Shown one piece after another: positions 36,737 to 44,139 of a DNA stretch of 64,000 bases (the first letter of the stretch is position 1; every line of letters begins with the position of its first letter). Source of the stretch: Propionibacteriaceae bacterium (GTDB taxonomy: Bacteria > Actinomycetota > Actinomycetes > Propionibacteriales > Propionibacteriaceae); contig JADKFR010000004.1 of the NCBI GenBank assembly GCA_016717345.1, forward strand, positions 301,563 to 365,562, in the 5' to 3' direction. Made by a program: the position numbers and the translations under genes. The notes under the pieces are model-generated. The model worked only from the letters and a program-made list of their open reading frames with translations, did not search any database and was not told the origin of the DNA.

Positions 36737-37111
36737 ATGGCCCTCTCGGAGGACGAGCAGAGGCTCCTCGAGCAGATGGAGGCCGCTTTGGCGGCCGAGG
36801 ATCCCAAACTGGCCAACACCCTTCGGGGAACAACCACCCGGCGCTTCCACCGCCGCAGAGCCGCCCTCGCCGGGTTGGTCTTCCTGATCGGGATCGCCGC
36901 GCTGCTCGGTGGCATGGAGATCCATCCGCTCCTCAGCGTTGCCGGATTCCTCATCATGCTGGTCGCCACGGTGATCGCTGTCCGGTCCTGGCAGCATGTC
37001 GGCGTCGACCCGGACGGCCACCGGTCCTCGAATTCCGGTGGCAAGCCCGAGCGCGACTTCATGGACAAAATGGAGGAGCGTTGGCGTCGGCGTCAGGATG
37101 AGGGCTTCTGA
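36737..37111 (+). CDS. DUF3040-family membrane protein
   Basis: 124 residues. MALSEDEQRLLEQMEAALAA is the DUF3040 signature; two transmembrane helices follow (LAGLVFLIGIAALLGG and LLSVAGFLIMLVATVIAV), then a charged tail ending KMEERWRRRQDEGF. Function unknown; the gene commonly lies between dinB and mraZ in Actinobacteria, as here. ATG 36737 has AGGGAGG upstream, and a possible -10 (TAGACT or TACACT) lies near 36690-36706. Confidence 0.87.
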   Translation: MALSEDEQRLLEQMEAALAAEDPKLANTLRGTTTRRFHRRRAALAGLVFLIGIAALLGGMEIHPLLSVAGFLIMLVATVIAVRSWQHVGVDPDGHRSSNSGGKPERDFMDKMEERWRRRQDEGF

Positions 37112-37126
37112 GTCACCGGTACCCCG

Positions 37127-37579
37127 GTGACTCTGGACGACGACGCCCGCGACGCGGCGATCGAGCACTTCACAGCTCGGCTTCGTTTCGAAACCGATCC
37201 CTCCGATGTCGCGGCCGCACGAGCCGCCGGGGAACGCTTCGTGATCCTCGACGTCCGCAGCCAGGCATCCTGGGAGGCCGGCCACATCCCCGGTGCCCTG
37301 CACATCCCACGAGCCGACCTCGACGCCCGGCTGCACGAGATCCCCGAGGGTCTCGACATCGTGGTCCATTGTTGGGGACCGGCCTGCAATGCGGCGACCA
37401 AGGCCGCCCTGATGCTCAGCCGCCACGGTCGACGGGTCCAGGAGATGATCGGCGGCTACGAGTATTGGGCGCGGGAAGGGCTCCAGATCGAGACGGCGGC
37501 GGGGCGCACCCGGTTGCCGATCGATCCTTTGACCTCACCGCCCCAGCCGCCGGCCCCTCCCGTTCCACCTCACCACTGA
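37127..37579 (+). CDS. Rhodanese-domain protein
   Basis: 150 residues, single rhodanese domain: VILDVRSQASWEAGHIPGAL, then the active-site loop VHCWGPACNAATKAA with Cys82 as likely sulfur carrier and a second Cys87. IGGYEYWAREGL near the end also fits. The last 20 residues are Pro-rich. It may transfer sulfane sulfur or detoxify cyanide/thiosulfate; the partner is unknown. GTG 37127 has no strong ribosome binding site. Its last 45 nt overlap the convergent TgpA-like gene. Confidence 0.82.
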   Translation: MTLDDDARDAAIEHFTARLRFETDPSDVAAARAAGERFVILDVRSQASWEAGHIPGALHIPRADLDARLHEIPEGLDIVVHCWGPACNAATKAALMLSRHGRRVQEMIGGYEYWAREGLQIETAAGRTRLPIDPLTSPPQPPAPPVPPHH

Positions 37580-39658
37580 GTTCCACTGCATCACTGAGCG
37601 GGGCAACAGCCGCCGCACCGGATGATGTCGCCCTCCCCGGGAGGCTCGCAGGCCGCCACGGATCCGTCCGACGAGGACGGTGACGCCGGCCGGTCCCACG
37701 GGCTGGGACGCGAACCGGGCCTGCTCCACCAGAACCGCCAGCTCACCCAACGCCGACGCGGCGTCGATGTCGAGCCGCTCGCCCAGTTCGGCGGCCACCT
37801 GGCGGGGGGTGCCTCGCGGCCAGTCGAGCCCGGTATCGACCACGGTGTCGCGGGCCTCGTCCCACGCGTCCTCCACCATGACGGCCGGGTCCCGCCCTGG
37901 GCGGAGCCTGAGCCACCGCCTCCCGGTCCGGACGGTGAGGGGGGCCAGGGCGGCCAGGAGTGCCGCGACCGTGAACCCGACCCAGGCAAGAGGCAGGGTG
38001 GTTCCGTTCGACCCGTCGGGGTCCGCTGGTTCGAGGGGTGCCGGCGACTCCTCCGAAGGGCTCACGGCGGGCAGGTCCGATGGCGACGAGTCGGGGGCGA
38101 TCGGGCTCGGTGTGACACCGGTGGCGCCACTCGGCGTGGCATCGAAGGAAACCCATCCCAGGCCGTCGAGGTACAGCTCCGTCCAGGCGTGGGACTGGCG
38201 CAGCGACACCTCGAAGCCATCGTCGGTGCGGGCTCCCGGCAGGAAGCCGATCACCACCCGGGACGGAATCCCGAGCGTCCGGGTCAGGGTGGCCAGGGAT
38301 CCGGCGAACTGCTCGCAATACCCGGAGCGGCTGGTCAGCAGGAAGTCATCCAGCGTCTCCAGCGTGGTTCCCGGCTGCCCCGCCAGGGAGTAGGCGAACG
38401 CGTCGGAGGCCAGCCAGTCCGTCAGGGCGAGCGCGCGTTCGCCGTCGGTGTCGGCGTCCTCGACGATCTTCTCGGCCAATGCGGTCAGCTGCGGGTTCAG
38501 TTCGCTCGGCAATTGCAGCGTCAGCCCGCCGTCGCGGGGATCCCCCGCCGGGGCTGCTGCAATCGCGGCGCGACTCGGCTCCAGGTCCCAACTGGTGACG
38601 GTGTAACGCAGATTCCGGGTGGCCTGCTTCCGGTTGGGGCCCACCGCGACGACAGCGTTGGTTCGTGGGTCGTAGCGCCAGTCGCCGTCGGTCGAGGCCT
38701 GTTTCGGGACCCAGGGGACGGGCAGCCACTCGCTGCTGAGGTCGCCCACCGCGATGCTGGTCTCGAAGGTCCGTTGGCTTGCCGCCACTCCGGCCGGCGG
38801 GGCCACCGGCAGGCCGAGCAGGTCTGTCGCCACGAGGTGGAAGCCGTTGGCGTCGAAGGCGGACAGTGCCGCCATCCGCAGGTAGCGGGGCTCCTCTGAA
38901 CGGTAGGTGATCACCACGCGATCGGTGGGCGAGCGAAGGTTGCGGATCAGATCGAGGCTGGGATCGCCCAGTTGCACGCCCCCGTTCCCCTGGCCCGGGT
39001 TCAGGCCGGTTCCGTTGCGATCGGGCAGCAGCCCGAACCCCACCAGGCTCCCGAGGAGTGCCAGCATCGCTGTCAGCAGGGTCGCGACCACCACCCCGCG
39101 CCGAATCGGGCGCGACGACGACGAGCCCGCCTGGGACAACAGCGCGTGGTAGGTGTCGGTGGCCAGGACCCCGACGTAGCCGAGTCCGATCAGGAAGAAC
39201 CAGATCGGGTGGAAGCGCTGGGGCACGATCAGGGCGGTGATCAGGGAGGGGAGCAGAAGCACGGGGAAGACCCAGCCGGGCCGCTGGAGGCCGATCGCCA
39301 ACGAGTCGAGGACGAGGTAGAGCACCCACAGCAGCCAGGCGCTGAAGAGGGCGACGCCCAGATGATGCGTCATCGGGGCGACGCTCGTCGCGACGAAACG
39401 TGCGGTTTCGGCTGCCAGTCGGGGTAACCGGGGCAGGTAGAACAGCAGCAGGACAGCCCCCGGCGTTACCTGGGCAAGGCCCACCACGACCGCCGGGGCG
39501 CGCCAGCGCCGGGCGATCGCGCCCAACCCGATGCTGGATCCCGCCAGCACCGCGGCGAGACCGAGGTAGCTGCGATCGGAGGTCAGGGGCGTCAGTGCCA
39601 GTGCCGCGAGCAGCAGGGCCACCAGCAGGGCCAGCGACAACCGTTCGGTGTCCTTCAC
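37535..39658 (-). CDS. TgpA-like membrane transglutaminase
   Basis: 707 residues. Five or more N-terminal helices (residues about 5-220) are followed by an extracytoplasmic domain with papain-like transglutaminase motifs: SGYCEQFAGSLATLTRTLG (Cys about 449), RQSHAWTELYLDGLGW and FDATPSG. A Ser/Pro/Asp-rich linker, one more helix (LPLAWVGFTVAALLAAL) and a C-terminal cytoplasmic helical domain complete it. It is the third gene of a MoxR-DUF58-transglutaminase operon, a common bacterial arrangement of unknown envelope function. Start ATG overlaps the DUF58 stop. Confidence 0.88.
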   Translation of the reverse strand: MKDTERLSLALLVALLLAALALTPLTSDRSYLGLAAVLAGSSIGLGAIARRWRAPAVVVGLAQVTPGAVLLLFYLPRLPRLAAETARFVATSVAPMTHHLGVALFSAWLLWVLYLVLDSLAIGLQRPGWVFPVLLLPSLITALIVPQRFHPIWFFLIGLGYVGVLATDTYHALLSQAGSSSSRPIRRGVVVATLLTAMLALLGSLVGFGLLPDRNGTGLNPGQGNGGVQLGDPSLDLIRNLRSPTDRVVITYRSEEPRYLRMAALSAFDANGFHLVATDLLGLPVAPPAGVAASQRTFETSIAVGDLSSEWLPVPWVPKQASTDGDWRYDPRTNAVVAVGPNRKQATRNLRYTVTSWDLEPSRAAIAAAPAGDPRDGGLTLQLPSELNPQLTALAEKIVEDADTDGERALALTDWLASDAFAYSLAGQPGTTLETLDDFLLTSRSGYCEQFAGSLATLTRTLGIPSRVVIGFLPGARTDDGFEVSLRQSHAWTELYLDGLGWVSFDATPSGATGVTPSPIAPDSSPSDLPAVSPSEESPAPLEPADPDGSNGTTLPLAWVGFTVAALLAALAPLTVRTGRRWLRLRPGRDPAVMVEDAWDEARDTVVDTGLDWPRGTPRQVAAELGERLDIDAASALGELAVLVEQARFASQPVGPAGVTVLVGRIRGGLRASRGGRHHPVRRLLPRSVMQWNSVVRWNGRGRRLGR

Positions 39659-40878
39659 CGGACGACCCCCTCACCCAGGGCCCGCCAGGCGTCATCAACC
39701 GGCGTCCCCACCCGCACCCGCACGCAACGCCAGCCGGCTTCGCCCAGCAGGGTGACCGCCTGGGGGTCCACCTTCGCCGGCTCGAGTACCAGGGCCCAGC
39801 AGCTGCGGTGCCGGGGACGGGCCGCCGCCAGCACTGCGGCATCCGGGGCGCTGAGGCCACCGAGCAACGCGATCAGAAGTTGCCCGTGCTCGCCGCCCGG
39901 CGCGGCGAGCAATGCCTGCTGCAGCGTGCCCTCAGGGCTGGGCTCGATGTCGGCCAACTCGCGCAGGATCCTGGTCATCCCGCTCCGAGGGGCCGAGCCC
40001 AGGCGGTCTGGAGAGGAGTCGGAATCGCTCAGCTCGACACTGAAGCCGCGCGCCGAAAGATGGGCGCAGATGGACGCCGCCGCGCCCACCAGCCACTCGA
40101 AGCGCTCGTCCGGTCGGGCGGCCCGGAACCCGCTGGCCCGGTTGTCGAACAGGACCACGGCGCTGGGGTCCCAGGCCCGTTCCTCGCGGCGGACCATCAA
40201 CTCCCCGAGCCGGGCGGTGGAGCGCCAGTGGATCCGGCGGACGTCGTCCCCGGGGGCGTACTCGCGGATGGTGACGTCGTCGGGCCCGACCAGGCTGGTG
40301 CGCAGCACGCTGGAATCGGTGGTCGACCCGACCCCCGAGGCATCCCGTACGGCGCTCAGCGGCTCCACGGCGGGCAGGACGAGGACCTCGGCCACCCCGC
40401 CAAGGTTCCTGTGAACCCGGGCGAGCCCGAGACCGTCCACACAGCTGCGACGCAGGGGCCCGATCCGGTGCCGACCCCGCCACCGCGGGGTGGCCCGGCA
40501 CGTCAGGGTGTGTTGCTGGGGGCCGAACCAGGGCATCCCGGCAGCAGCGACCTGCGGTGCTTCCGGCGTCGCCAGTGCCGGCGGGAATTGCTCGACGTAG
40601 ATCACCCCGGCGCCGAGGAAGAGCCCCCGGTGCGAGACCCGGAGGTGGTCGGTCAGCGGCGTGCCGACGGTGAGTTCCACCGGGTCGACGAGTCGCTGCA
40701 GGCCGGGCCGTCCGCCACCGACGGCCAGAACCAGCCAGCTTGCCACCGGCAGGCAGGTCAGCAGGAGACCCGGCCAGAGCAGGAGCCGTTGGTCGACGAG
40801 CCACGCCGTCGCCGTCCACAGCAGCCCGGCCACCAGCATGACCCGGCCACGCAGGGTCAGGGCGGGGGCCGTTGACAT
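39655..40878 (-). CDS. DUF58-domain protein
   Basis: 407 residues. Two N-terminal helices (about 10-50) anchor it in the membrane; the DUF58 signature follows as IREYAPGDDVRRIHWRSTAR near residue 210, then LMVRREERAWDPSAVVLFDN, which resembles a von Willebrand A fold start. DUF58 proteins are thought to be partners of MoxR ATPases. The ATG at 40878 lies 2 nt after the MoxR stop. The frame remains open far upstream, but there it is antiphase to MoxR. Confidence 0.88.
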   Translation of the reverse strand: MSTAPALTLRGRVMLVAGLLWTATAWLVDQRLLLWPGLLLTCLPVASWLVLAVGGGRPGLQRLVDPVELTVGTPLTDHLRVSHRGLFLGAGVIYVEQFPPALATPEAPQVAAAGMPWFGPQQHTLTCRATPRWRGRHRIGPLRRSCVDGLGLARVHRNLGGVAEVLVLPAVEPLSAVRDASGVGSTTDSSVLRTSLVGPDDVTIREYAPGDDVRRIHWRSTARLGELMVRREERAWDPSAVVLFDNRASGFRAARPDERFEWLVGAAASICAHLSARGFSVELSDSDSSPDRLGSAPRSGMTRILRELADIEPSPEGTLQQALLAAPGGEHGQLLIALLGGLSAPDAAVLAAARPRHRSCWALVLEPAKVDPQAVTLLGEAGWRCVRVRVGTPVDDAWRALGEGVVR

Positions 40879-40880
40879 GG

Positions 40881-41849
40881 TCAGGCGCGGCGCTGGGGCA
40901 CCGGGACGTCGGCGACGATCCCGCGGATCACCTCGGTCACGTCGCGCCGGCTCAGGTGGCCCTCGTGGCTCAACAGGACCCGGTGCGCCAGGGTGGGAAC
41001 CGCCAGCGCCTGGATGTCGTCGGGAGTCACGTACAGCCTCCCGCCGATGGCCGCCTGGGCCTTCGCGACCCGCAACAACTGCAGGCTGGCTCGCGGGGAA
41101 GCTCCGAGCCGGAGGTCGCCGGCGGACCGGGTCCGATGGACGATCGCCACCAGGTAGTCCTTCACGGCGTGATGGACGAAGACCCGGCGCGCCGCAGCGA
41201 TGCAGGCGACAACCCCGGCGGCGTCGATCACCGGGGAGATGGCCCCCAGCGGCTCGGACTCGCCGTGGTGATCGAGCATCGCGACCTCGTCCTGGTGGCT
41301 CGGGTAGCCCATGTCGATGCGCAGGCCGAACCGGTCGCGCTGGGCCTCGGGCAGTGGGTAGGTTCCCTCCATCTCGATCGGGTTCTGGGTCGCCACCACC
41401 ACGAACGGTCGGGGCAGGGGGTGGGTGATCCCGTCGGCGCTGACCCGACGTTCGGCCATGGCCTCCAGCAGGGCGGATTGGGTCTTGGGAGAAGCCCGGT
41501 TGATCTCGTCGGCGATCACGATGTTGGCGAAGATGCCGCCCGGCTTGAACTCGAATTCCCTGGTGTGCTGGTTGAACACCGACACTCCGGTGATGTCGCT
41601 GGGCAGCAGATCCGGGGTGAACTGGATCCGGCTGGCACGGGCATCGATGGCACGGGCGATCGCTCGGGCGAGCATGGTCTTCCCGACGCCGGGCACGTCC
41701 TCGATGAGCAGGTGGCTCTCGGCGAACAGGGCCGTCACGGCGAGGGCGATCGCCTCGCCCTTGCCAGCAATCACCCGACCCACTGTCTCGCGGATCGCGC
41801 TGGCCGCCTGTTGCACGGCCTGCACGTCCGTGGTCGTCGCGACTTCCAC
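40881..41849 (-). CDS. MoxR-family AAA+ ATPase
   Basis: 322 residues. Walker A reads IEDVPGVGKTMLARAIAR, the MoxR region FTPDLLPSDITGVSVFNQ follows, Walker B is IVIADEINRASPKTQSALLE, then sensor 1 VVATQNPIEMEGTYPLPEAQ with the conserved DRF. MoxR ATPases act as chaperones that activate partner proteins, here probably the DUF58 protein. GTG 41849 (VEVATTTDVQ) has AGGGGACG upstream. The frame extends leftward of this start into the mraZ promoter, which is not credible coding. Confidence 0.93.
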   Translation of the reverse strand: MEVATTTDVQAVQQAASAIRETVGRVIAGKGEAIALAVTALFAESHLLIEDVPGVGKTMLARAIARAIDARASRIQFTPDLLPSDITGVSVFNQHTREFEFKPGGIFANIVIADEINRASPKTQSALLEAMAERRVSADGITHPLPRPFVVVATQNPIEMEGTYPLPEAQRDRFGLRIDMGYPSHQDEVAMLDHHGESEPLGAISPVIDAAGVVACIAAARRVFVHHAVKDYLVAIVHRTRSAGDLRLGASPRASLQLLRVAKAQAAIGGRLYVTPDDIQALAVPTLAHRVLLSHEGHLSRRDVTEVIRGIVADVPVPQRRA

Positions 41850-41878
41850 GTGTCGTCCCCTCGATCGCGGTTCCTTCC

Positions 41879-41884
41879 ACCCTA
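41879..41884 (-). promoter_or_regulatory. -10 element of the MoxR operon
   Basis: TAGGGT read leftward, 29 nt before the GTG at 41849, fits TANNNT and leaves room for the ribosome binding site. It is back to back with the mraZ control region, 34 bp away. Confidence 0.4.
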
Positions 41885-41918
41885 CGCGGCGGCTGATGCC
41901 GCGCAGATCTTGCCGTGG

Positions 41919-41954
41919 GTGGAGGGAAGTGGAGTAGAGTGGGGATAAGTGGAG
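41919..41954 (+). promoter_or_regulatory. MraZ operator: four GTGGRG repeats at 10-bp period
   Basis: GTGGAG (41919), GTGGAG (41929), GTGGGG (41939) and GTGGAG (41949) start exactly 10 bp apart, with GGAA, TAGA, ATAA and CAAG between or after them. MraZ is known to bind short G-rich direct repeats at helical spacing ahead of its own gene. TAGAGT at 41935-41940 could be the -10, placing the operator over the promoter. A degenerate fifth copy (AGGGAG at 41959) doubles as the ribosome binding site. Confidence 0.72.
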
Positions 41955-41973
41955 CAAGAGGGAGGTGGGAGCC

Positions 41974-42402
41974 GTGTTTCTGGGCACCTTCACCCCCAAG
42001 CTCGACGACAAGGGGCGGTTCTTCCTCCCCGCCAAGTTCCGTGAGCAACTCAGTCAGGGGCTGGTCATCACGCGGCAGCAGGATCGCTGCCTGGCGATCT
42101 GGCCCCCTGAAGTGTTCGCCTCGGAGGTCGCCACGGCGGCCACCGGGCCATCCACCGTCCAGCGGGTCCGGGACTACCAGCGCATGGTGTCCGCGGGCGC
42201 GTCGGATGAACTGCCCGACAGCCAGGGCCGTCTCACCGTTCCGCTTCCCCTGCGGACGTATGCCGGGCTGGCCAAGGACATCGTGGTGATCGGGGCGTAC
42301 AACCGCCTCGAGGTGTGGGACGCAGCGAGGTGGGCGGAGTACTCGGCCGCCCAGGAAGAGGCCTTCGCGGCCATGAATGAGGAGGCCTGGGGCGCGGGGT
42401 GA
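41974..42402 (+). CDS. mraZ: Transcriptional regulator MraZ
   Basis: 142 residues with two SpoVT/AbrB-like halves: MFLGTFTPKLDDKGRFFLPA and GASDELPDSQGRLTVPLPLR. The DxKGR and DxQGR motifs are the DNA-contacting turns of each half. MraZ represses or modulates the division cluster by binding upstream repeats, which are present here. I use GTG 41974 because family members begin MFLGT; GTG 41965 would add three residues. First gene of the dcw cluster. Confidence 0.95.
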   Translation: MFLGTFTPKLDDKGRFFLPAKFREQLSQGLVITRQQDRCLAIWPPEVFASEVATAATGPSTVQRVRDYQRMVSAGASDELPDSQGRLTVPLPLRTYAGLAKDIVVIGAYNRLEVWDAARWAEYSAAQEEAFAAMNEEAWGAG

Positions 42403-42425
42403 CCCCCGTCCAGGGCATCCACCGA

Positions 42426-42522
42426 CTCGTGCGGTGCGGCTTCAATCCGAGGCCGGAGCCCCCTGGCTCACCTTCCCCGGTGCCAGGTGGAACCAGTTCG
42501 GATTGAAACCACGTCGCACGAG
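42426..42522 (+). ncRNA. Structured leader between mraZ and rsmH (candidate mraW RNA motif)
   Basis: Arms 42426-42451 and 42497-42522 pair over 26 positions with only two mismatches and three G-U pairs; they begin CTCGTGCGG and end CGCACGAG. The 45-nt loop holds a second hairpin (CCTGGC-TC-ACC pairing with GGTGCCAGG). The element ends 27 nt before rsmH and contains no coding signal. A conserved structure called the mraW RNA motif has been described upstream of mraW (rsmH) in Actinobacteria; position and size fit, but I could not check the consensus. Confidence 0.6.
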
Positions 42523-42549
42523 CCTTTCCAGTCAGACACGAGGGTCGAG

Positions 42550-43518
42550 ATGGTCGTTCCGAACAGCGCAGGGGGGCCGGTGCACCTCCCGGTCCTTCGC
42601 GACCGGATCGTGGACCTGCTGGCCCCGGCCCTCAGCGAACCCGGGTCGATCTACCTCGACTGCACCCTCGGCCTGGGCGGCCACGCCGCCGCCGTCCTGG
42701 ACGCCTGCCCGCAGGCCCGGCTGATCGGTATCGATCGTGACCCGGCTGCCCTGGAATTGGCCGCGGCCGGCCTGGATCGCTTCGGCGCTCGGGTTGAGCT
42801 CCACCAGGCGATCTACCACGAGCTGGGCGACGTGCTGGCGCGGGAGCGGGTGCCCTCCGTCCAGGCCATCTGCATGGATCTCGGCCTTTCCTCCCTGCAG
42901 ATCGACACGACCGAACGAGGGTTCGCCTACGCCACCGACGCGCCGCTGGACATGCGCATGGACCCAGGGCAGGAGCTGACCGCCGCGACCCTCGTCAACA
43001 ATCAGGACGCGCGGGCTCTGGCTCGGTTGCTGCGGAACCTCGGGGACGAGCGGTTCGCCGACCGGATCGCGCGGCGAATCGTGGCCGCCCGCGAATCCCA
43101 CCCCATCACCACCTCGGCCGAACTGGTGCGGATCATCATCGACGCGATCCCGATGGCGGCCCGGTACAGCGGGGGCCACCCTGCCAAACGCACGTTCCAA
43201 GCCTTGAGGATTGCGGTGAACGATGAGCTCACCTCCCTGGCGGACGCGCTGCCCGCTGCCCTGGAAGCCCTGTCCCCGGGCGGCCGGCTCGCCGTTCTGG
43301 CCTACCACTCCGGTGAGGACCGGTTGGTGAAGCGGACGTTCGCGCACGCCGCCACCGATCACGTGCCCCCCGGCCTTCCCGCGGTTCCCGAAGCGCTGAA
43401 GGCGCGGTTCCACCTGCTGACCCGCGGCGCGGAGCGCCCGGAGGAGGCCGAAACCGCCATGAACCCACGGGCCGCCTCGGCCCGGTTGCGTGCCATTGCC
43501 CGAAACCAGGAGGTCTGA
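42550..43518 (+). CDS. rsmH: 16S rRNA (cytosine-1402-N4)-methyltransferase RsmH
   Basis: 322 residues, formerly MraW. HLPVLRDRIVDLLAP opens it, SAM-binding YLDCTLGLGGHAAAVLDACP and the conserved MDLGLSSLQIDTTERGFAY follow, then PAKRTFQALRIAVNDELTSL and AYHSGEDRLVKRTF. It methylates C1402 in the P site. I start at ATG 42550 with GAGGG upstream; a GTG at 42487 in the same frame lies in the hairpin loop and is unlikely to be used. Confidence 0.95.
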   Translation: MVVPNSAGGPVHLPVLRDRIVDLLAPALSEPGSIYLDCTLGLGGHAAAVLDACPQARLIGIDRDPAALELAAAGLDRFGARVELHQAIYHELGDVLARERVPSVQAICMDLGLSSLQIDTTERGFAYATDAPLDMRMDPGQELTAATLVNNQDARALARLLRNLGDERFADRIARRIVAARESHPITTSAELVRIIIDAIPMAARYSGGHPAKRTFQALRIAVNDELTSLADALPAALEALSPGGRLAVLAYHSGEDRLVKRTFAHAATDHVPPGLPAVPEALKARFHLLTRGAERPEEAETAMNPRAASARLRAIARNQEV

Positions 43519-44139
43519 ATGACCGCACTGCTCATCCCCCGGGCGCCGCGCGACGAACGTCGCCCGCGCGCTGACCTGCACCCCGTCCCCACCCCGCGGC
43601 GGCAACTCCCGATGCCCGGCTTCGTCGCAGTCGTGGCCCTGGTGCTGGCGCTGGGCATGGTTGGTCTCCTCGTGCTCACCACGGCGCTGCAGAATCAGGC
43701 CTTCCTCGTGCAGGATCGGCAGGGTGAGGCCACCCAGCTGTCCAATCAGCTGTCCGACCTCCAGGCCCAGGTCGCCCAGGCCCGCTCGGTCGAACACCTG
43801 GGAATCGCTGCGCAGCAACTCGGGATGAAGCCCAACCCGTACCCGGCGCAACTGCGGTTGCCCGACGGGACGATCGCGGGCACCCCCACGCAGGTGCTCG
43901 GGGGCGAGGTTCCCAGCGTCCGCTACAAGACCGAGGAGCAGGCCCAGGCTGAGGAGCAGGCCCGCATCGAGGCGGCGGCCAAGGCGAAGGCGAAGGCGAA
44001 GGCTGAAGCGAAGGCCAAGGCGGAAGCGAAGGCCAAAGCGGAAGCCGAAGCGAAGGCCAAGGCGGAAGCGAAGGCGAAAGCCAAGGCGGAGGCCGCAGCG
44101 AAGGCGAAGGCGGCCTCGACGAGCAGTCAAGGTCGATGA
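43519..44139 (+). CDS. ftsL: FtsL-like cell division protein with Lys/Ala/Glu tail
   Basis: 206 residues. A cytoplasmic Arg-rich N-terminus of about 34 residues precedes one membrane helix (FVAVVALVLALGMVGLLVLT) and a short coiled coil (QGEATQLSNQLSDLQAQVAQ), the FtsL/DivIC layout. FtsL links FtsQ and the FtsW-FtsI synthase. The tail from about residue 150 is nearly pure Ala, Lys and Glu, roughly doubling the usual FtsL length. Identification rests on topology and position between rsmH and ftsI. Overlaps ftsI by 4 nt. Confidence 0.8.
   Translation: MTALLIPRAPRDERRPRADLHPVPTPRRQLPMPGFVAVVALVLALGMVGLLVLTTALQNQAFLVQDRQGEATQLSNQLSDLQAQVAQARSVEHLGIAAQQLGMKPNPYPAQLRLPDGTIAGTPTQVLGGEVPSVRYKTEEQAQAEEQARIEAAAKAKAKAKAEAKAKAEAKAKAEAEAKAKAEAKAKAKAEAAAKAKAASTSSQGR
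43981..44112 (+). repeat. Low-complexity AAG/GCG codon tract in ftsL
   Basis: About 44 codons alternate AAG, GCG, GAA and GCC, giving units such as AKAKAEAKAKAEAKAKAEAE. Such a tract would form one highly charged helix and is prone to length change by slippage. Confidence 0.8.

Noticed and set aside
42487..42549. Upstream GTG start for rsmH, adding 21 residues
   Set aside because: It lies in the loop of the structured leader; the ATG at 42550 has a ribosome binding site and matches the family N-terminus.
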